Counted from the stretch's first letter, positions 1 through 33,393 are shown. The stretch is 64,000 bases of DNA from Sphaerolaimus hirsutus (GCA_964036195.1 OZ038455.1:6589855-6653854), one strand, 5' to 3'. Numbers and translations are program-made. Notes: generated by a model from the sequence alone, not told the origin.

Positions 1-175
1 CTCCGGATAGATAGATAGCTGAGCGATTTGGGGGGGGGGGTCTTTGCGGGTAGTAGCCAAAAAATTTGCCTCGGGATAGATAGATAGTTGAGCAGCCTCC
101 AGGATAGATAGATAGCTGGCCGGTTTGGGGGGGGCAGCGCCCCCCCCCCCAGCCCCCCCCCCTAGGAGACCCCTA
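1..175. repeat. Truncated GATA-rich hAT-type MITE
   Basis: GATAGATAGATAG blocks separated by G and C runs, ending AGGAGACCCCTATG. These match the reverse complement of the CAGGGGTCTC end and TATCTATC blocks of the intact element at 9063-9586. The left part lies outside the window. Confidence 0.6.
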
Positions 176-2304
176 TGTCTATGAAAAACATTGTTCTTTA
201 AATGAAGGAGTCTATAACACTTTGATGTCCAATTATTTTTGCTTCATTCTCTGCTTTTCACCCAACTTTGCTGCACGAACGGTAGATTTTGTAAAAATAT
301 TTATGTAAAATGATTCAGTATACAATACACATTAATATATTCAGTTAGTTTCTCAGCCACATAAATTTGTCTATTTTATTGTGTGCTCACATGGATAGTC
401 ATTCAAGCAAACTCTTTTCATTCCACAATATACCCATGTATTTATATACTGCATTCCAGTTTCATGCAAAAGTACATGCAGTAAGAAAAATATGCTCAAA
501 AAAAGGTTGGAGACATGCTACAAAGCCATAGTGAAATACAGTCATCATGTAGCTACAGTCATGGGTTTTTCTGAAAATGTATTTAGAGAAGAAGGAAGTA
601 AATTCAGTTCTCTGTAAATGTCATTGCAAATTTTTCACTGGTGGAAAATCTTTTGCTATTTTTAAATGGGGTTTGTAGCCATGATTTAGACTTGAACATT
701 TACTTGTTTAAAAAAGCTTTGTAAAGGAATTCAAGCAGAATGAATTGACTTGAGTTCAGTGCACCATATTGACAATGTTGCATGCAGATTTGACAAGTGA
801 ATTTTGGGTGCATTTGCTGTTAGCTGTCTGGTACATTTTATTTCCATCATAAGTCACACAATTGATAATAATTATTGTTGGTTTCACGATTCGGACACCT
901 TTGAAATAAAAATCAATACTAGGTGTTGAGTTGTGTGAGTGAATTACATTTTCTAAATCCTTTTTTTAGGGAAATTAGAGAAATTGTTGTTCCCTGGGCT
1001 GATAAGCTATATTGGATTTTGTAGGTAGTATAGAACTAGAAACACAAATGTGTGAGAACTTGTCTAAATTTGGTTTAAAAAATATAAAATGGATCAAAAC
1101 TGAGCTAAGATATTCTATGTGAAAATAACTGAGAGATCATTAAAATTTGGGATTATGAGCTTCCTTCAGTTCATTATGTCTAGAATTAAACAAGTCTCCC
1201 AATTACCTAAATGAGGGGAGCGAGGGGGGGGGGGGAATCTCGCTTTAAGAATGTATTTTATTGAGCAGTGTCTCACTTATAGCAAAGCTGACTTTTTTGA
1301 AAGGGGGGGGGGTAACCCCAACCCCCCCCCCCTCCCGATCAATGTTGTCACATCCGATCATACGCAAATTCAAATGCTTCTGTTCAACTGTGCTACTTTA
1401 TCTGTTAGAAGCAGCGAAGTCATGTGACTCATATGAGCAAATTACTCAGCTTGTATCAGGGTTTTGACTACCTTGGTATATAGGTACCATATTTGCTTGA
1501 ATAATTCCCCTGGGCTTGGGGGATAATTTTTTCGGGCGTATTTGAGGGGGAACTTTTCAGGCGAGGGAATTATTCGAGTGGGATTTTTTATTTCGTAAAA
1601 TTTTCAAGCATATTTCTACGAATTTATTTCACCAAATATGCTTTATGAAAAAAATAGCATGATATTTTGTTCAAATTGGACACAACACATCGATCATATT
1701 ATGCGTAAAGGGGGAAGGTACTATTCAAGTTGGGGATTTGTTCCCTTACTCGTCTAACGGGTACCTAATCATTCAAATGAGGGAATTATTCAAGGGGAGG
1801 AATTATTTAACCAATAACGTTAATTGAGTTGCGTCAATTGAACCATTTGCTTCACATGCTTGTAATAAGATATTCTCAATATTGTCTCTGTTTTCTTTTT
1901 GATGCGGAAGTAAAATTTATTATTTTAGGATTATTTTTTCCTGAAGAGTTGCGCCTTGCGTTTGTAGTGGATTTTTTACTTGAATTTTTTTAGACCGATT
2001 TAAAAAAACACTTTTTAGTTTACCGCACAAAATGACTTTTGTAGTTGTTTCAATGATTTTTTCACTAAACCTATTTGTTGCGACATGGCTCCTTTTATGC
2101 ACACCTACACAAAAGCCACAGTAAAAATTTACATTGATAAAATAATTATAAAATGCTTCTGCAGCAATTTTTATAACCAAGTAGCTTAAGAAATGGATTT
2201 TTTCCATCACTGAGACCACCCACACAAATATTTATTTTCACTTAAATCATATTTTTTCTGTAATTTTCATAACTCACGGTAATCGAGATCGGTCGCATTT
2301 TTTT
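176..2304. other. AT-rich intergenic DNA, no gene seen
   Basis: No exon-like open frame with splice signals. It contains a worn CTTGAATAATTCCCC element at about 1488-1815 (ends matching the repeat at 39802-40104) and short G or C runs near 1225 and 1305. Confidence 0.6.
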
Positions 2305-2817
2305 CAGAGTTGTTGAAAGTAAACGTAAAAGTAAAGTATTTTTATTTTACTCACACATGAGTACAGAAAACGTAAAGTATAATTTTTCACTTTTACACTG
2401 CGTAAAACGTGCGTAAAATACTCGTTTCCTGGGAAAACGTAAATGTGGGTATTTTTTTCACAGAAAACGTAAAAGTGGGTAATTTTTCTCACAGAAAATG
2501 TAAAACTGGGCATTTTCTCTCACAGGAAACGTAACAGTCGCCTTTTTTATTCTCGAATACATCCAATATGTATGTGTTTTTCTCCTGTTAAGTATTTCTC
2601 AGGAAAATATCCAATTTTTATCACATCCTGTCTGTCAAAATATCACTTTCTAATTTCTATGTCCTCTTAAAATACGTTTTCGATACTCGCGTACTTTCAA
2701 AAAGTACGCGAATAAGTGAGTACCGGTATTTTTTTTGGGAGGAAACGTAAACGTATTTACGCAGTACTCGAGTATACATATTTATCGAGTAAACGTAAAT
2801 AATTTTTAACATCTACG
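2305..2817. mobile_element. hAT-type MITE, ACGTAA-motif family
   Basis: Left end CAGAGTTGTTGAAAGTAAAC; right end TTTTTAACATCTACG. The interior is dense in ACGTAAA and GAGTAC motifs. Flanks ATTTTTTT and ATTTTTTC match at 7 of 8 bases, fitting an 8-bp target duplication. Confidence 0.65.
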
Positions 2818-2873
2818 ATTTTTTCCCGCTCGTGCATTTTTCCGAGGTATAATTCAAATGACGTCATCACAAC

Positions 2874-3682
2874 TAGGGTTCAAACGGGACCGCGGTCCCG
2901 GTACATGGTTCGGCAAAAAGTCGGGACTGGGGCGGTCCCGGTCCCGGTCCCGGTCCCGACACCCCAGTCCCGGTCCCGGTCCCGGTCCCGACAATTGCAA
3001 AAGGCCAGTCCCGGTCCCGGTCCCGGTCCCGACCACCCAGTCCCGGTCCCGGTCCCGGTCCCGGAATTTTTCAGTGGTCCCGATAAGAAAAATTAACTGG
3101 ACTGGAACCAAATTTTGCCGATAAAATACTTGTAAAATTCGAAAAAATTTGCGCCAGTTGGCGCATTCTCATTCCGTCGACGATTTTTTGACGTTTTTTT
3201 GGTGAGTTCCAAGCATTCTCATTCATGTTCGACATCAGAGAAGGCTGAAAACTTTATTTTCCTTCAGAAAGCACTGCGCCAGCTTATGTATCAATACTCA
3301 CTGTCATAATTTTCGTGCGTTATGTCCTTTTTTGTGACTCAATTGAATTTTGTGACTTTTATTTTATTTTTGATGACAATTTTGATTGAATGAAGTGTGA
3401 AAATCGTATGAAACTTCTGAAAATATGCATTCAAATGGTTATCGGTCCCGATAGGGCTCAAAAGGGGGCTGTGGTCCTGGTACCTGGTTCGGCAAATCCT
3501 GGTCCCGGTCCGGATGCCCCAGTCCCGGTCCCGGTCCCGGTCCCGACAATTGAAAAATGCCAGTCCCGGTCCCGGTCCCGGTCCCGACCACCTAGTCCCG
3601 GTCCCGGTCCCGGTCCCGATAAGATAAATTTCTGGTCCCGGTCCCGGTCCCGGTCCGAAAAAGTGGTCCCGTTTGAACCCTA
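2874..3682. mobile_element. hAT-type MITE with GGTCCC arrays
   Basis: Terminal inverted repeats TAGGGTTCAAACGGGA, flanked by a perfect 8-bp duplication ATCACAAC (2866-2873 and 3683-3690). Both arms hold blocks of three to four GGTCCC units. No transposase frame; open frames through the arrays are repeat artefacts. A related element with GATCCC arrays lies at 18394-18832. Confidence 0.85.
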
Positions 3683-3958
3683 ATCACAACGGGAATTATG
3701 GGGGAGTGGCATAATTCGACTATTATTCACGCCGCAGATTGAATTTGCATTTCGTTTGAATCGCGTTCTTTTGTAAAGAGAAGCGTTAAGGTTTGTCAGT
3801 CGGCCGCTTTCGAATGTTCCCGGTGTGGGGAATGGAAAGTTGAGTTGTTCTAATGCTTATGCATCCTTTTAGTCACACGGATGTTGTGATAGCGTTTGAA
3901 AAAACATTGCGCCAAGGGCACCCAGTACCATATTTTGGCGTGTGTGTTCATATTGGGT

Positions 3959-4158
3959 AATGGCCCTGCACATAAAATTTCGAACACTCATAAATGAGCT
4001 TTGAACGTGTTTGAGTTTTCCTGTGTGAGTCATTTGTAATGTCCGTCAACTGTAGTTGACGGCCACGTCATTGTATGAAACTCAAATGCGTTCTAAGCTG
4101 ATTTGTGAGTTTTCGAAATTTCGTGTGAAAAAGTGTGCACAGGCACATTATGGCCCCA
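3959..4158. mobile_element. Foldback MITE, CACACTAG family
   Basis: Inverted arms: CTCATAAATGAGCTTTGAAC near the left end pairs with CTAAGCTGATTTGTGAG near the right, with GTCAACTGTAGTTGAC at the centre. Similar copies lie at 14106-14303 and 15248-15427. Confidence 0.6.
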
Positions 4159-4400
4159 CATACACTAGTTGACAAATGTCAACTGGTTCCTGTCCCTATT
4201 TAAAGTCTGCTGACGAGTAACACTTATCCTTATTGTATACACATAAACATATTTTTACATTGCACATACTACAAAGTTTTTTAACACAGATTCAACACTT
4301 TTGCATTTGAACATCGTTCGGCCGCTCGTCAGCAAGCTTCGAATTGGGATGGGAACCAGTTGACATTCGGTGTCCTTGTCAAGTGGTGTATGTAGGGCCT
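4153..4400. mobile_element. Foldback MITE, CACACTAG family (ACTAGTTGAC subtype)
   Basis: Left GGCCCCACATACACTAGTTG, right the inverted GTGTATGTAGGGCC, with GTCAACTGG and its inverse further in. Related to copies at 4684-4918, 27401-27605 and 37311-37594. Confidence 0.65.
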
Positions 4401-4683
4401 ATATCGTAGAAAAATTAGCCTACACTCCTTGCTTCACGTCAGCAAAAAAATGGCGTCACAAACCACGGCGACATTCCGTCCCTAGTCACACTCAGACAGA
4501 GAGTTGAGACTGGGCCACCCAAGATTCGCATTCAATGTCGATGCATTTTGCATGACATCAGAATGTGACGTAGGTGTCACGCGTGTGACGCGTGACTAAA
4601 TGGTCACAGGTTGAAATGACGCCTGGCGCTGGTTTCTGGCTCCTGCCTTAGGTGGATGTTTTGGAACGTACTTTTGAACATTG

Positions 4684-4918
4684 GGCCCCCACACACTGGA
4701 TGTCAACTGAATTCGTGTCAACTAAATGTCAACTGAATTTAAGTGATACTGTGATTTCAAATTATCTATCTGATAGAGCATAGTTAATTTTCCATCATGA
4801 CACTTCATTTTCATTGTTCCTGTTAAGTGTGATGCTTTTTACAAACTTCTTGTTTTATTCAATTGACACCGAGTTGACGCGAATTTGCGATGTCAACTAG
4901 TGTGTGTGGGCCCATTGT
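4684..4918. mobile_element. Foldback MITE, CACACTAG family
   Basis: Left GGGCCCCCACACACTGGATG, right CTAGTGTGTGTGGGCCC: inverted ends around a body of about 200 bp with GTCAACTGAATT motifs. Confidence 0.6.
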
Positions 4919-5047
4919 TGCACTGTTTATTGAACATTTTTGCGCTGTGAATTTTTTTGAATGCTTAAACTTCTTTTTTTCATCGTTCACTGTCTTTGTG
5001 AATCTTACTGAATTTTTCGTGCCTGAAACATCCGCAATTGCAATTAT

Positions 5048-6499
5048 AAACACCTTCCCGGACAAGTTCACCACCCATTTTTTATTTCACTTCGAACGCA
5101 ATATCTCCGTCCATGGGGGTGTTATAAGGCTGAAACTTTGTATATATAAAGTTGTAAGACCCCCTTACTCCCCAACAATGGGGGGAGGTGCGGCGACTCA
5201 CTACAGGGTGTGTCGCCCTATATGCAACAATTTTTGTGGCTTTTTTGGTGTCCCAAGCAAGTTCACCACCCACTTGATTAGCTACACTTTGAAGGCTTTA
5301 TCTCCAGCTGTGAGGGCAGTAGAAAGCTGAAATTTGGGGGATGTCTTGCCAACAACCCCCCTCACAATACACCAGTGGGGCGACAGCCGACGACCCACTA
5401 GAGCATGGGTCACTGAATATAAAGTCGATAATTTTTTTAAGAACAGCCCAAGTGTCAGAAACAAGTTCGCCACCCAACTGCATTACAAAAAAATGTTGTG
5501 AGAACATACCTGATATAAAATTGAATCAGATTTGAACCCTAGTTCTGCTCATAAAACTTTTTTCAGTAGGGCACCCACCCTGTCCCATAAACAGCAGGCT
5601 GAAAATTTCACTTTAAACCAATTTTTTGTATCACACTTAAAAAGTTGGTTTACAAAGTTCACTAGGGGAGGGTCTAAGGTTCAAAGTTATGTAAACAACA
5701 TAACCTCTAAAATGCTTCCATAAGGAAATTTATTTGGGGTGAATGAAAAAGTGAAAATTGTGTCAAATTTTGTTCCTGAAATGACATCATTTTGACATTA
5801 TAGAATTCACCCCAAGTAAATTTCCTTATGGGGGCATTTTAGAGGTTATGTTGTTTACATAACTTTGAACCTTAGACCATTCTCTAGTGAACTTTGTAAA
5901 CCAACTTTGTAAGTGTGAAACAAAAAAATGGTTTAAAGTGAAATTTTCATTCTACCGTTTATGGGACAGGGTGGGTGCCCTACCGAAAAAAATTTTTTTG
6001 GCTGAAATAGTGTTCCAACCCGATTCAGTTTTATATTAGGTATGTTGTTGCAACATTTTTTCAATGCAGTTGGGTGATAAACTTGTTTTGGGACACTTGG
6101 GCTGTTTTTAGAAAATGGTTAACTTTATATGCAGTGACCCATGCTTTAGTGGGTCGTTGGCAGTCGCCCCATTGGTGTATTGTGAGGGGGATTGTTGGCT
6201 AGACATCCCCCAAATTTCAACTTTATACCACCATCACAGCTGGAGATATGGCTCTCGTAGTGTAGCCAATCAAGTGGGTGGTGAACTTGTTTGGGACACC
6301 AAAAACACCAAAAAAATTGTTGCATATAGGGCGACCCACCCTGTAGTGAGTCGCCGCACCTCCCCCATTGTTGGGGAGTAGAGGGGTCCTAAAACTTTAT
6401 ATATACAAAGTTTCAGCTTTATAACACCCCCATGGACGGAGATATTGCATTCAAAGTGAAATAAAAAAATGGGTGGTGAACTTGTCCGGGAAGGTGTTT
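5048..6499. mobile_element. Large foldback with AAACACCTTCCCGG ends
   Basis: A nearly symmetrical inverted repeat of about 1450 bp centred near 5775. Left end AAACACCTTCCCGGACAAGT and right end its inverse. The arms stay similar to the centre (for example the GGGACAGGGTGGGTGCCC block at about 5966-5983 mirrors about 5565-5585). No protein is encoded. The foldback at 18997-19306 has the same ends but a different body. Confidence 0.75.
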
Positions 6500-7680
6500 A
6501 GGACGAAATTCGGTTTAAAAAAACCCAACATACAAAATTGATCAAGCTGTTCAGGTAAATACATAAAACGTGCGCAAAATGCTCCAAAAATAGATAAGTA
6601 CTGCTGCTTTAAAAAATCCACGTTGTAAATACAATGCATGCAGTAGGCAGTTTGCAAAGAAATTTCCTTCAATTTCAGGAGAAAAAAAACTCCCACCCAA
6701 ATAGTACCCCCATTCATTGGCTCTTGGGGGGGGGGGGTTGACACCCCCCGCTGCATACATTCGCTTAGAACAGGATGCACGGCACAGGCGAACGACTTCG
6801 CCACACGTCACTGGCGCATGGTAAATTTATGCGGCTATGACGTCAAGCCACTCTGCGCCGCGGCCATTACTTTTGCGCTAGCGCTACGAATCCCGACCCG
6901 ACTCGACCCGACCCGGCGTGCTACGAATTCCGAGTCGGGTCGGGTTTTTATGAAATATGAATGCTTGCTGAGTTTTCTGACCCGACCAGACACGGACTGG
7001 TTGATTTTTTGATATGGTTGATCGACTTGACATTGACATGAGATTGAAATAGGGACCAATTTCTTGGTGAAGATTCGTTTCCATTTTTATGTCAACTCAT
7101 TACATAAATCACTTTTTGTCGAAGGTTTGTGAGTTCAAGTGAATTTGGGCATGGAATAGCGCCTAAATAAGGTTATAAGAGAAGGCTAATACGATGAGAG
7201 TGATGTAGGCGGACATCGGCTGAATATTATATATTTACTACTACACTAATATTACACTGTATTATTCAACATTAGCATGGGAAAATGGAAGCTTTTCCAC
7301 TAAAACTGTTACAAAACCAATGAAAACAATTGAAAACAACCAGCAATGGTATTTTGTGCGTGAAATTTCTAATTCGAGTTTTGACCCGTATCAAATTCGG
7401 GTCGGGTTTCAAACGCTAACTTTGCCGCCATTGTTGTCAGCTTCACCTGGTTTTATTGCACCGCGAGCTAGCACCCCCATTGTCTATTTACAGACGTAAG
7501 CCTCTGTTCTAATTATATCCATCTGGTTGGAAAATGAAACCAGTATCTAGGTACACTACATGCATTTACGTGTGTATTTACGTATTAATCTACCCAATTA
7601 GTTTTCTTAATTGACATAACCAAAGTTGGAAAATTTTCGAATTTTGAATCCGATTGGGTGTTGAGGCAGTGGAAATAAGC
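6500..7680. other. Intergenic DNA with CGACCCGA repeats
   Basis: No gene recognised. Runs of GACCCGAC and its inverse GTCGGGTCGGG occur at 6892-6948 and again near 7385-7410, suggesting the arms of another short-motif element whose ends I could not define. A G run at 6726-6740 adjoins a GTTGACACCCC sequence. Confidence 0.45.
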
Positions 7681-7682
7681 TA

Positions 7683-8054
7683 CCGTATTGAATAATCCCC
7701 CTTGAATTGACCCCGTCGAAATACCCCAGGTCTGAACAACCTGAGGAAAAATACCCCCCCCCCCTCCTCGAAATACTCCCCGTCTCGCATAATTGCTGCC
7801 AAATTGCATCGCAGCTACATATACACTAGTTTCTGTAGATTTATCCCCATATAAATATGTCCAAATATATCATGTGGTCTTATTTATTACCAGGTTTGGG
7901 CATGTTTTGGCCTAATTTTTACTACGATCCTATACGAAATTTTCTGACGAAATAATCAAACACCTCCTTGAAAGCCCCCCCCCCCTCGAATAACCCCCCT
8001 CAAAATTTGCTGGCAAAATAATAGACCCCATGGTGGTATTTCGGGGAAATACGG
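7683..8054. mobile_element. TA-flanked MITE, CCGTATT family
   Basis: Ends CCGTATTGAATAATCCCC and GGGGAAATACGG, each bordered by TA. Internal poly-C blocks alternate with CTCGAATAA motifs. Confidence 0.65.
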
Positions 8055-8293
8055 TAAGTGTTTTTTTTGACGTAAAATGTCCGACTTATATCGGCTTAGC
8101 GCTACTGACGCAGCCACATGGGGTTTGATTTTGAAACTCGAAAAGTGACGTAATTCTAAGTATTTTATTCCTGAGGTTACTAATAGGTTTGGTATTGTGA
8201 TTGGGAAGAATGTGATTAAGAGGTCTTGCAGATTTGGACTCCTGCGGAGGTTACATTGGGGTTTGGTGGAGGGGGTTCGCGGGGTTCAATATA

Positions 8294-8382
8294 CCGTAAA
8301 TCCTCGAATAAGTCCCCGGGTGAGTTATTTTTTCCTTTACAGGGGGGAGTTTTTCGAGGGGGACTTATTCTAGGATTTACGG
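8294..8382. mobile_element. Short TA-flanked MITE, CCGTAAATCCTCG subtype
   Basis: An 89-bp palindrome-like element with CCGTAAATCCTCGAATAAGT and the inverted GATTTACGG, bordered by TA. The same subtype occurs at 25530-25657 and, degraded, at about 33079-33178. Confidence 0.65.
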
Positions 8383-8842
8383 TATAGGCTTTCCTAAGGG
8401 TTTTTTTTCCCGAAAATAATCAGTCGTAAGTACAAAAAATGTTTAGCACCATCCATCACTTCCCCGCCCCAACAAAAAAAATGTTCCATCCACCCTGCAA
8501 AAGTAATCTACATGGTGCCTAATGTCAACTTTTTCATTAGTATTGTGCCCTATCTATCAATTTTTTCTAAACATTGGTTTTGCACGCGATTAGTCAAAAA
8601 TTAGCAAATCCAATAAACAGCGCGCTTTTAGGTTGACGTAATTATGACGTGTCGTGACGTCACGTTACGTAAAAACATATGGCTTTAATATGACACTCAG
8701 TCACGATGATATCACCGCTGTAATGACGCAATTTAGAGAAAGCATAATAAATATCAAATTGGCCGGTAAATAGCATAGCTTCTTTGTATGATTGAATTGA
8801 CGGTGTTACGTCAAAAATACACGTACCTATTTTGTGTATTTA

Positions 8843-9763
8843 CCGTGTTTCCTCGAAATACCCCTGGGGGGTTTGTTTTTCAGAGTGGAAATTTTGAGGG
8901 CGGTATTTCGAGGGGGGGGTATTAGGTATTTCCCCAGAAATTTACGCGAAGTTCGTAGTAAAGAAAAGGCTATTTCATACCCCAAACAGGTAAATGGGTA
9001 ATACTTGAACCGTACCGAATGTGTATCACTACACGAACTATAGTCTATGCGTAGCAGTGATACAGGGGTCTCGAATGGGGGGGGTTGGGGGGGGTTACCC
9101 CCCCCAAACCGCCCAGCTATCTATCTATCCCGGAGGCCGCTCAGCTATCTATCTATCCCGGAGGCAAAATTTTGGGCTACTACCCCCTAAACCCCCCCCC
9201 AAATCGCTCAGCTATCTACCTATCTGGAGCGATTTTTCAGAAACTATACCCCAATTTTTGCTCAAAATCGTTATTTTTCATACCTATATATAGATTTTCA
9301 CCTCCAAAATCACTGGTTCATGCGTCTAACTGCCTATTTTCAGCTATTTTAAGTACTATATGCTCTTGTATACCCATTTTGAGCTATTTTACACCTACTT
9401 TTAGCGATTTTTCTCCCTTTTCTTCCTTCTATGCCCCGAAAAAGCCTATATATCGAACCACCACAACCCCCCCCAAACCCCCCCCCAACCCCCCCCCCCA
9501 GAAAATTTTTCAGCTATCTATCCCTCCGGAGGAGCGATTTGCTATCTATCCAACCACTCGGAGGGTCAAAATTCAAGATACCCCTGCAGTGATAAACATT
9601 GGCTCAATTTATACATCATGTAGATCGTATACATGATGTACCTTATTCCAGACGGGGGGGGGGGGTATTTAGGGGGGGGGGTATTTTTTCCTCAGCTCAA
9701 AAACGCCTGGGGGTATTTCGAGGGGGTTAATTCAAGGGGGAGGGGTATTTCGAGGAAATACGG
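8843..9763. mobile_element. TA-flanked MITE, CCGTATT family, interrupted
   Basis: Left CCGTGTTTCCTCGAAATACC, right GGTATTTCGAGGAAATACGG, both bordered by TA. The middle is interrupted by the hAT-type element at 9063-9586, which therefore inserted later. Confidence 0.65.
9063..9586. mobile_element. hAT-type MITE with TATC arrays, nested
   Basis: Ends CAGGGGTCTCGAAT and ATTCAAGATACCCCTG, flanked by a perfect 8-bp duplication CAGTGATA (9055-9062 and 9587-9594). Both arms hold CTATCTATC repeats next to C runs. The Pro-rich frames through it are repeat artefacts. Confidence 0.85.
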
Positions 9764-10124
9764 TATGTAGGCGTCAATACTTGTTCAAAGCACATTGGCG
9801 CACTTGAATACTTCCTTCCTAACATTCGATTGCAACCTAAATATTTTCAGCACTCGAACTTCATTTCTATGATTCAAAAAAATAAAAAATACTGACGTCC
9901 ACTTTATTAAGTGTCAGCTGCTGTTTACGTTTGGTATTGTATATCCCTTTTTGTTTGTTCGGATATATATATATATATGACGAGACTAAACTAAACAGTG
10001 TGAATATTTGAATTTTTGCTGCATAACTTTTTCAGTCTCTGTTAGTTTCAGTGCTACTTTTTGCGTCTGGATGTTTATATTTTCGCCGTTTGCATAAATA
10101 TTACTTTTGTTTTTAGGCATGGTG

Positions 10125-10624
10125 CACATTTGTTCAAATGTATTTACATTTACTCAAAATCACATACTCGAGTACTTTGTAAATACATATACATATACTT
10201 TTGAAAAGTACCCCTACTCACCTGAACGCGTACTTTTGAAATGTACACGTGTACATAAAATGTATTTTTTGTTGCTAAAATCAGAAAATCTTGAAGAAAT
10301 CGTATCATTTTTCGAAAAAATACTAAATAATCACTTAAAACGACATCTATTTTGTCTTCCAGTGTAAAAATCGCTCTTATTTTTATGTAAAGAGTACCCA
10401 CTTTTACATAGGTATCCTATGAAGAAAAGTACTAGCTTTTATATTTTCTGATGAATAGGTACTCGATTTTACATTTTCCTGGAGAATCTGTAATTCACTC
10501 ACATTCACATGTAAATAGTAATGAGTACGGGAACAAAGGTATTTTACATCTTCTGTATTCGAGGGTGAGTAAAATAAGTATTTTACGTACTTTGAAAAAA
10601 AGTTCAGCATTTGTAACAACTCTG
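10125..10624. mobile_element. hAT-type MITE, ACGTAA-motif family
   Basis: Right end GTAACAACTCTG; left end CACATTTGTTCAAATG. Perfect 8-bp duplication GCATGGTG (10117-10124 and 10625-10632). The interior is rich in GTACTCG, TTTACAT and GAGTAC motifs like its relatives at 39208, 44638 and 49826. Confidence 0.8.
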
Positions 10625-12071
10625 GCATGGTGTGAGGTGTCTGGCGAAAATTTTCGCCTACCATTAATCGTCTCTTTTGTATTTGTTTTTGACCACTTTT
10701 GATGGTATTTTAATTTTATCAAGTTACTACAAAATGCGATGAACAAACAATAATTACATAACCTGAATAGAGTTTTGGCTTTTGCATTTTGGTTTATAAT
10801 TGATTGTCATTTTGTATTTCTTTCCTATTTTTGACACTTGTCACTTGTCTTGTCACTTGTCACTTGACAAAACTAAGGAATTGAATTCAGAGTCCACGTA
10901 TTTAAATATGTATTTATAAATATATTTAAATGGATCCAGAAAACGGCGCGCCGTCGTTTTTTGTTCACCCACAAAAATAGACGCTTATTTCGAATGGACC
11001 AAAATCAATCAAACAATTCATTTGCGCGCATTTAATCGACACGCAAAAAGGGGGCGGGGGGGGGGGGGGGTTGTGACGCCAGACGCTCAAATAATGACAT
11101 CACGCAATGTGACATACCGTGGGAAGCAATGAGCTATTTGTAATCATTGGATGAAATAGGCTGACCGGCTGGGAATCTTGTCGTGGGCGGGATTGAATTA
11201 GCCCGACATGTCGGGCATGCCCGACGCAGCGTACCCGACATTTTATACTGTTGGCTACCAATCAGAAGCCGTTTAAATAACACGCCGCGGGAATTTAATT
11301 TACAATGAACTTTGTCGGGCTGCCCGAAAATACGTGTCGGGTCGATTGAATGTCGCCCCGGGCGCCGATGTTTCGATGGGCTCGCGAACTCATTGTATCT
11401 TCGATCATTCGGCTTTATGCTTGCGCTCTTTACATATTATATAACTGGGGCTCGGAACGGGGCCCTGTCATGGTCCCTGGCCCAATTCGAAGAATTTTAG
11501 CTTGGAAAAGCTTGAAATTTGGACATTTTATTTTCAAATTGATAAGTTTGCTATATTTGCTGTGTTAGGTAATCACATTGCAGTATATGTCGGCAGAAAT
11601 TGAAATTATTGCTGAAAACGCTGTCTGAATCATTTTGGAAGTGAACGTGAATGTATTTGCATTAATGTTTGGTATGAAAACTCATAACTGAACGATGTAT
11701 ACTTTCCCGACAGGTTGCGCAGAAACTGAAACTGATTATACCACTTCTAAGTCTATATTTATATAAAGTTCACCTCTGTCGAGTTTTTTAGTTATCAAAT
11801 TTATTCCCCCTTATCACTTTTCAGTCGGGTTGATAATGTCGTCATAGCGTCGAGTTTTCTAATTAAATAGAGTACACCTAAATCTGGATTCTATTCTTTA
11901 CATCACCAGTTGGAGCCGCGAAAAAAACGGCAAATAATGATGGTAAAATGTCGAAAAAGCGTGAGCGTCTAATCTAAAAAATGTTGCTAACATAGCCACG
12001 GGAATATTTTCAATCCGGCCTATGAATGAGTCGCGGGAAAATCTCCATCAAACAGCGAAATATCTGTCTCT
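10625..12071. other. 5' flank of SIK
   Basis: About 1.4 kb upstream of the SIK start. It is more GC-rich than most intergenic DNA here around 11170-11480, with GCCCGACATGTCGGGC (11202-11217). A similar block of cytosine-rich CCCGA motifs occurs inverted near 17690-17760, so part of it is repetitive. No confident TATA box, initiator or leader exon can be named. Confidence 0.35.
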
Positions 12072-32353
<20,282 letters not shown>

Positions 32354-32517
32354 AGAAAGTTTTACAGTCATATTTTTGTTATACTGAATTTTCATTTCCG
32401 ATTTTTCACCATTTCTGAGTTTTTGGATGATTTCGCAGTGATTTTCATATTTATACTAAAAACAACGAAGTTATCTAGTCAATGTGAAAGTGCGCAGTCA
32501 AATTACGCAGTCATTTG

Positions 32518-32523
32518 AATAAA
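32518..32523 (+). promoter_or_regulatory. Candidate polyadenylation signal of SIK
   Basis: AATAAA lies 165 bp after the SIK stop codon. It is the first perfect hexamer I noticed on this strand in the 3' flank. Transcript ends are not visible from sequence. Confidence 0.45.
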
Positions 32524-32526
32524 TAT

Positions 32527-33060
32527 ATTTTATTTTTAGCTATACTCGGCGGACATCACACTTAAAAACCCTACCATAGCCCATCTGAATAATGAACCAA
32601 AAATTTACAGTGTTTTCATCATAATATCTTGTTTTTACCATGGAAAAAACTACTCTACCACCTCGTTAATTACGAAAATGATCAGAAGACTTTTTTCATC
32701 AAATTATGGTAGCTTTTCAAACTATGTGTGCTTTTTCCGCCGTGTATAAATGCATGTACACATTAGGTAATAGCGGAGAATTTTTTGGGTACAGATCTAG
32801 TGGCTCATGATTGCTCAATGAACTGTGAGAAGGTATAATTTTTTAGGCACTGTTCACACGAAAAAAAAGTTGACGACAAAATTTTTGTCTTTTTTTGATG
32901 AAATTGAAATATTTATTTGTTAAGTGTGTCGTCACAAAGTGTTTTTGTGAACAGCGCCTTAGCTTGTATTTTTATACCGGATAGAATTCATATTTATGAT
33001 TATGTTTGTGTGTTTGTTGTTTTTGAAATCAGCCATTTCTCCACTTGACATAGGTATGTT
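32527..33060. repeat. Intergenic DNA 3' of SIK with a dispersed inverted repeat
   Basis: The block at about 32540-32715 (CGGCGGACATCACACTTA, then TAATTACGAAAATGATCAGA) reappears inverted at about 49370-49540. No open frame of note. Confidence 0.45.
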
Positions 33061-33393
33061 TTTTCTAATTATGATGTACCGCAAATCCTCGAATAAGACC
33101 CCCCCCTCGAATAACCCACCCATGTAGGCGAGGTGAGGAAAAAATAACTCTCTGGCGTCTTATTCGAGGATTTAGGGTAATAGTTTTTTGGATTTTTTAA
33201 AATATTTCAATTAATTTGGTAGAATTCGCACAATCTACATAAATCTTCCAATGCTTCTAGGTATCTTATTCACTCGAATAACTTTCACATGAATAACTCC
33301 CCTTTGGATAAATACCGACCCAGTGACAGCCAATCGAAAAAATACCCACCCCCGAATAATTCAAAAGTAGAAGAGTGTTATAAATTACGAATA

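Noticed and set aside
2854..3683. Arg/Ser- and Pro-rich open frames on both strands
   Set aside because: They are the GGTCCC arrays read in different phases inside a hAT-type element; there is no start context, splice signal or known protein.
9021..9636. 183-residue Pro-rich open frame
   Set aside because: Runs through poly-C and TATC blocks of a nested hAT element; no homologous domain or splice structure.
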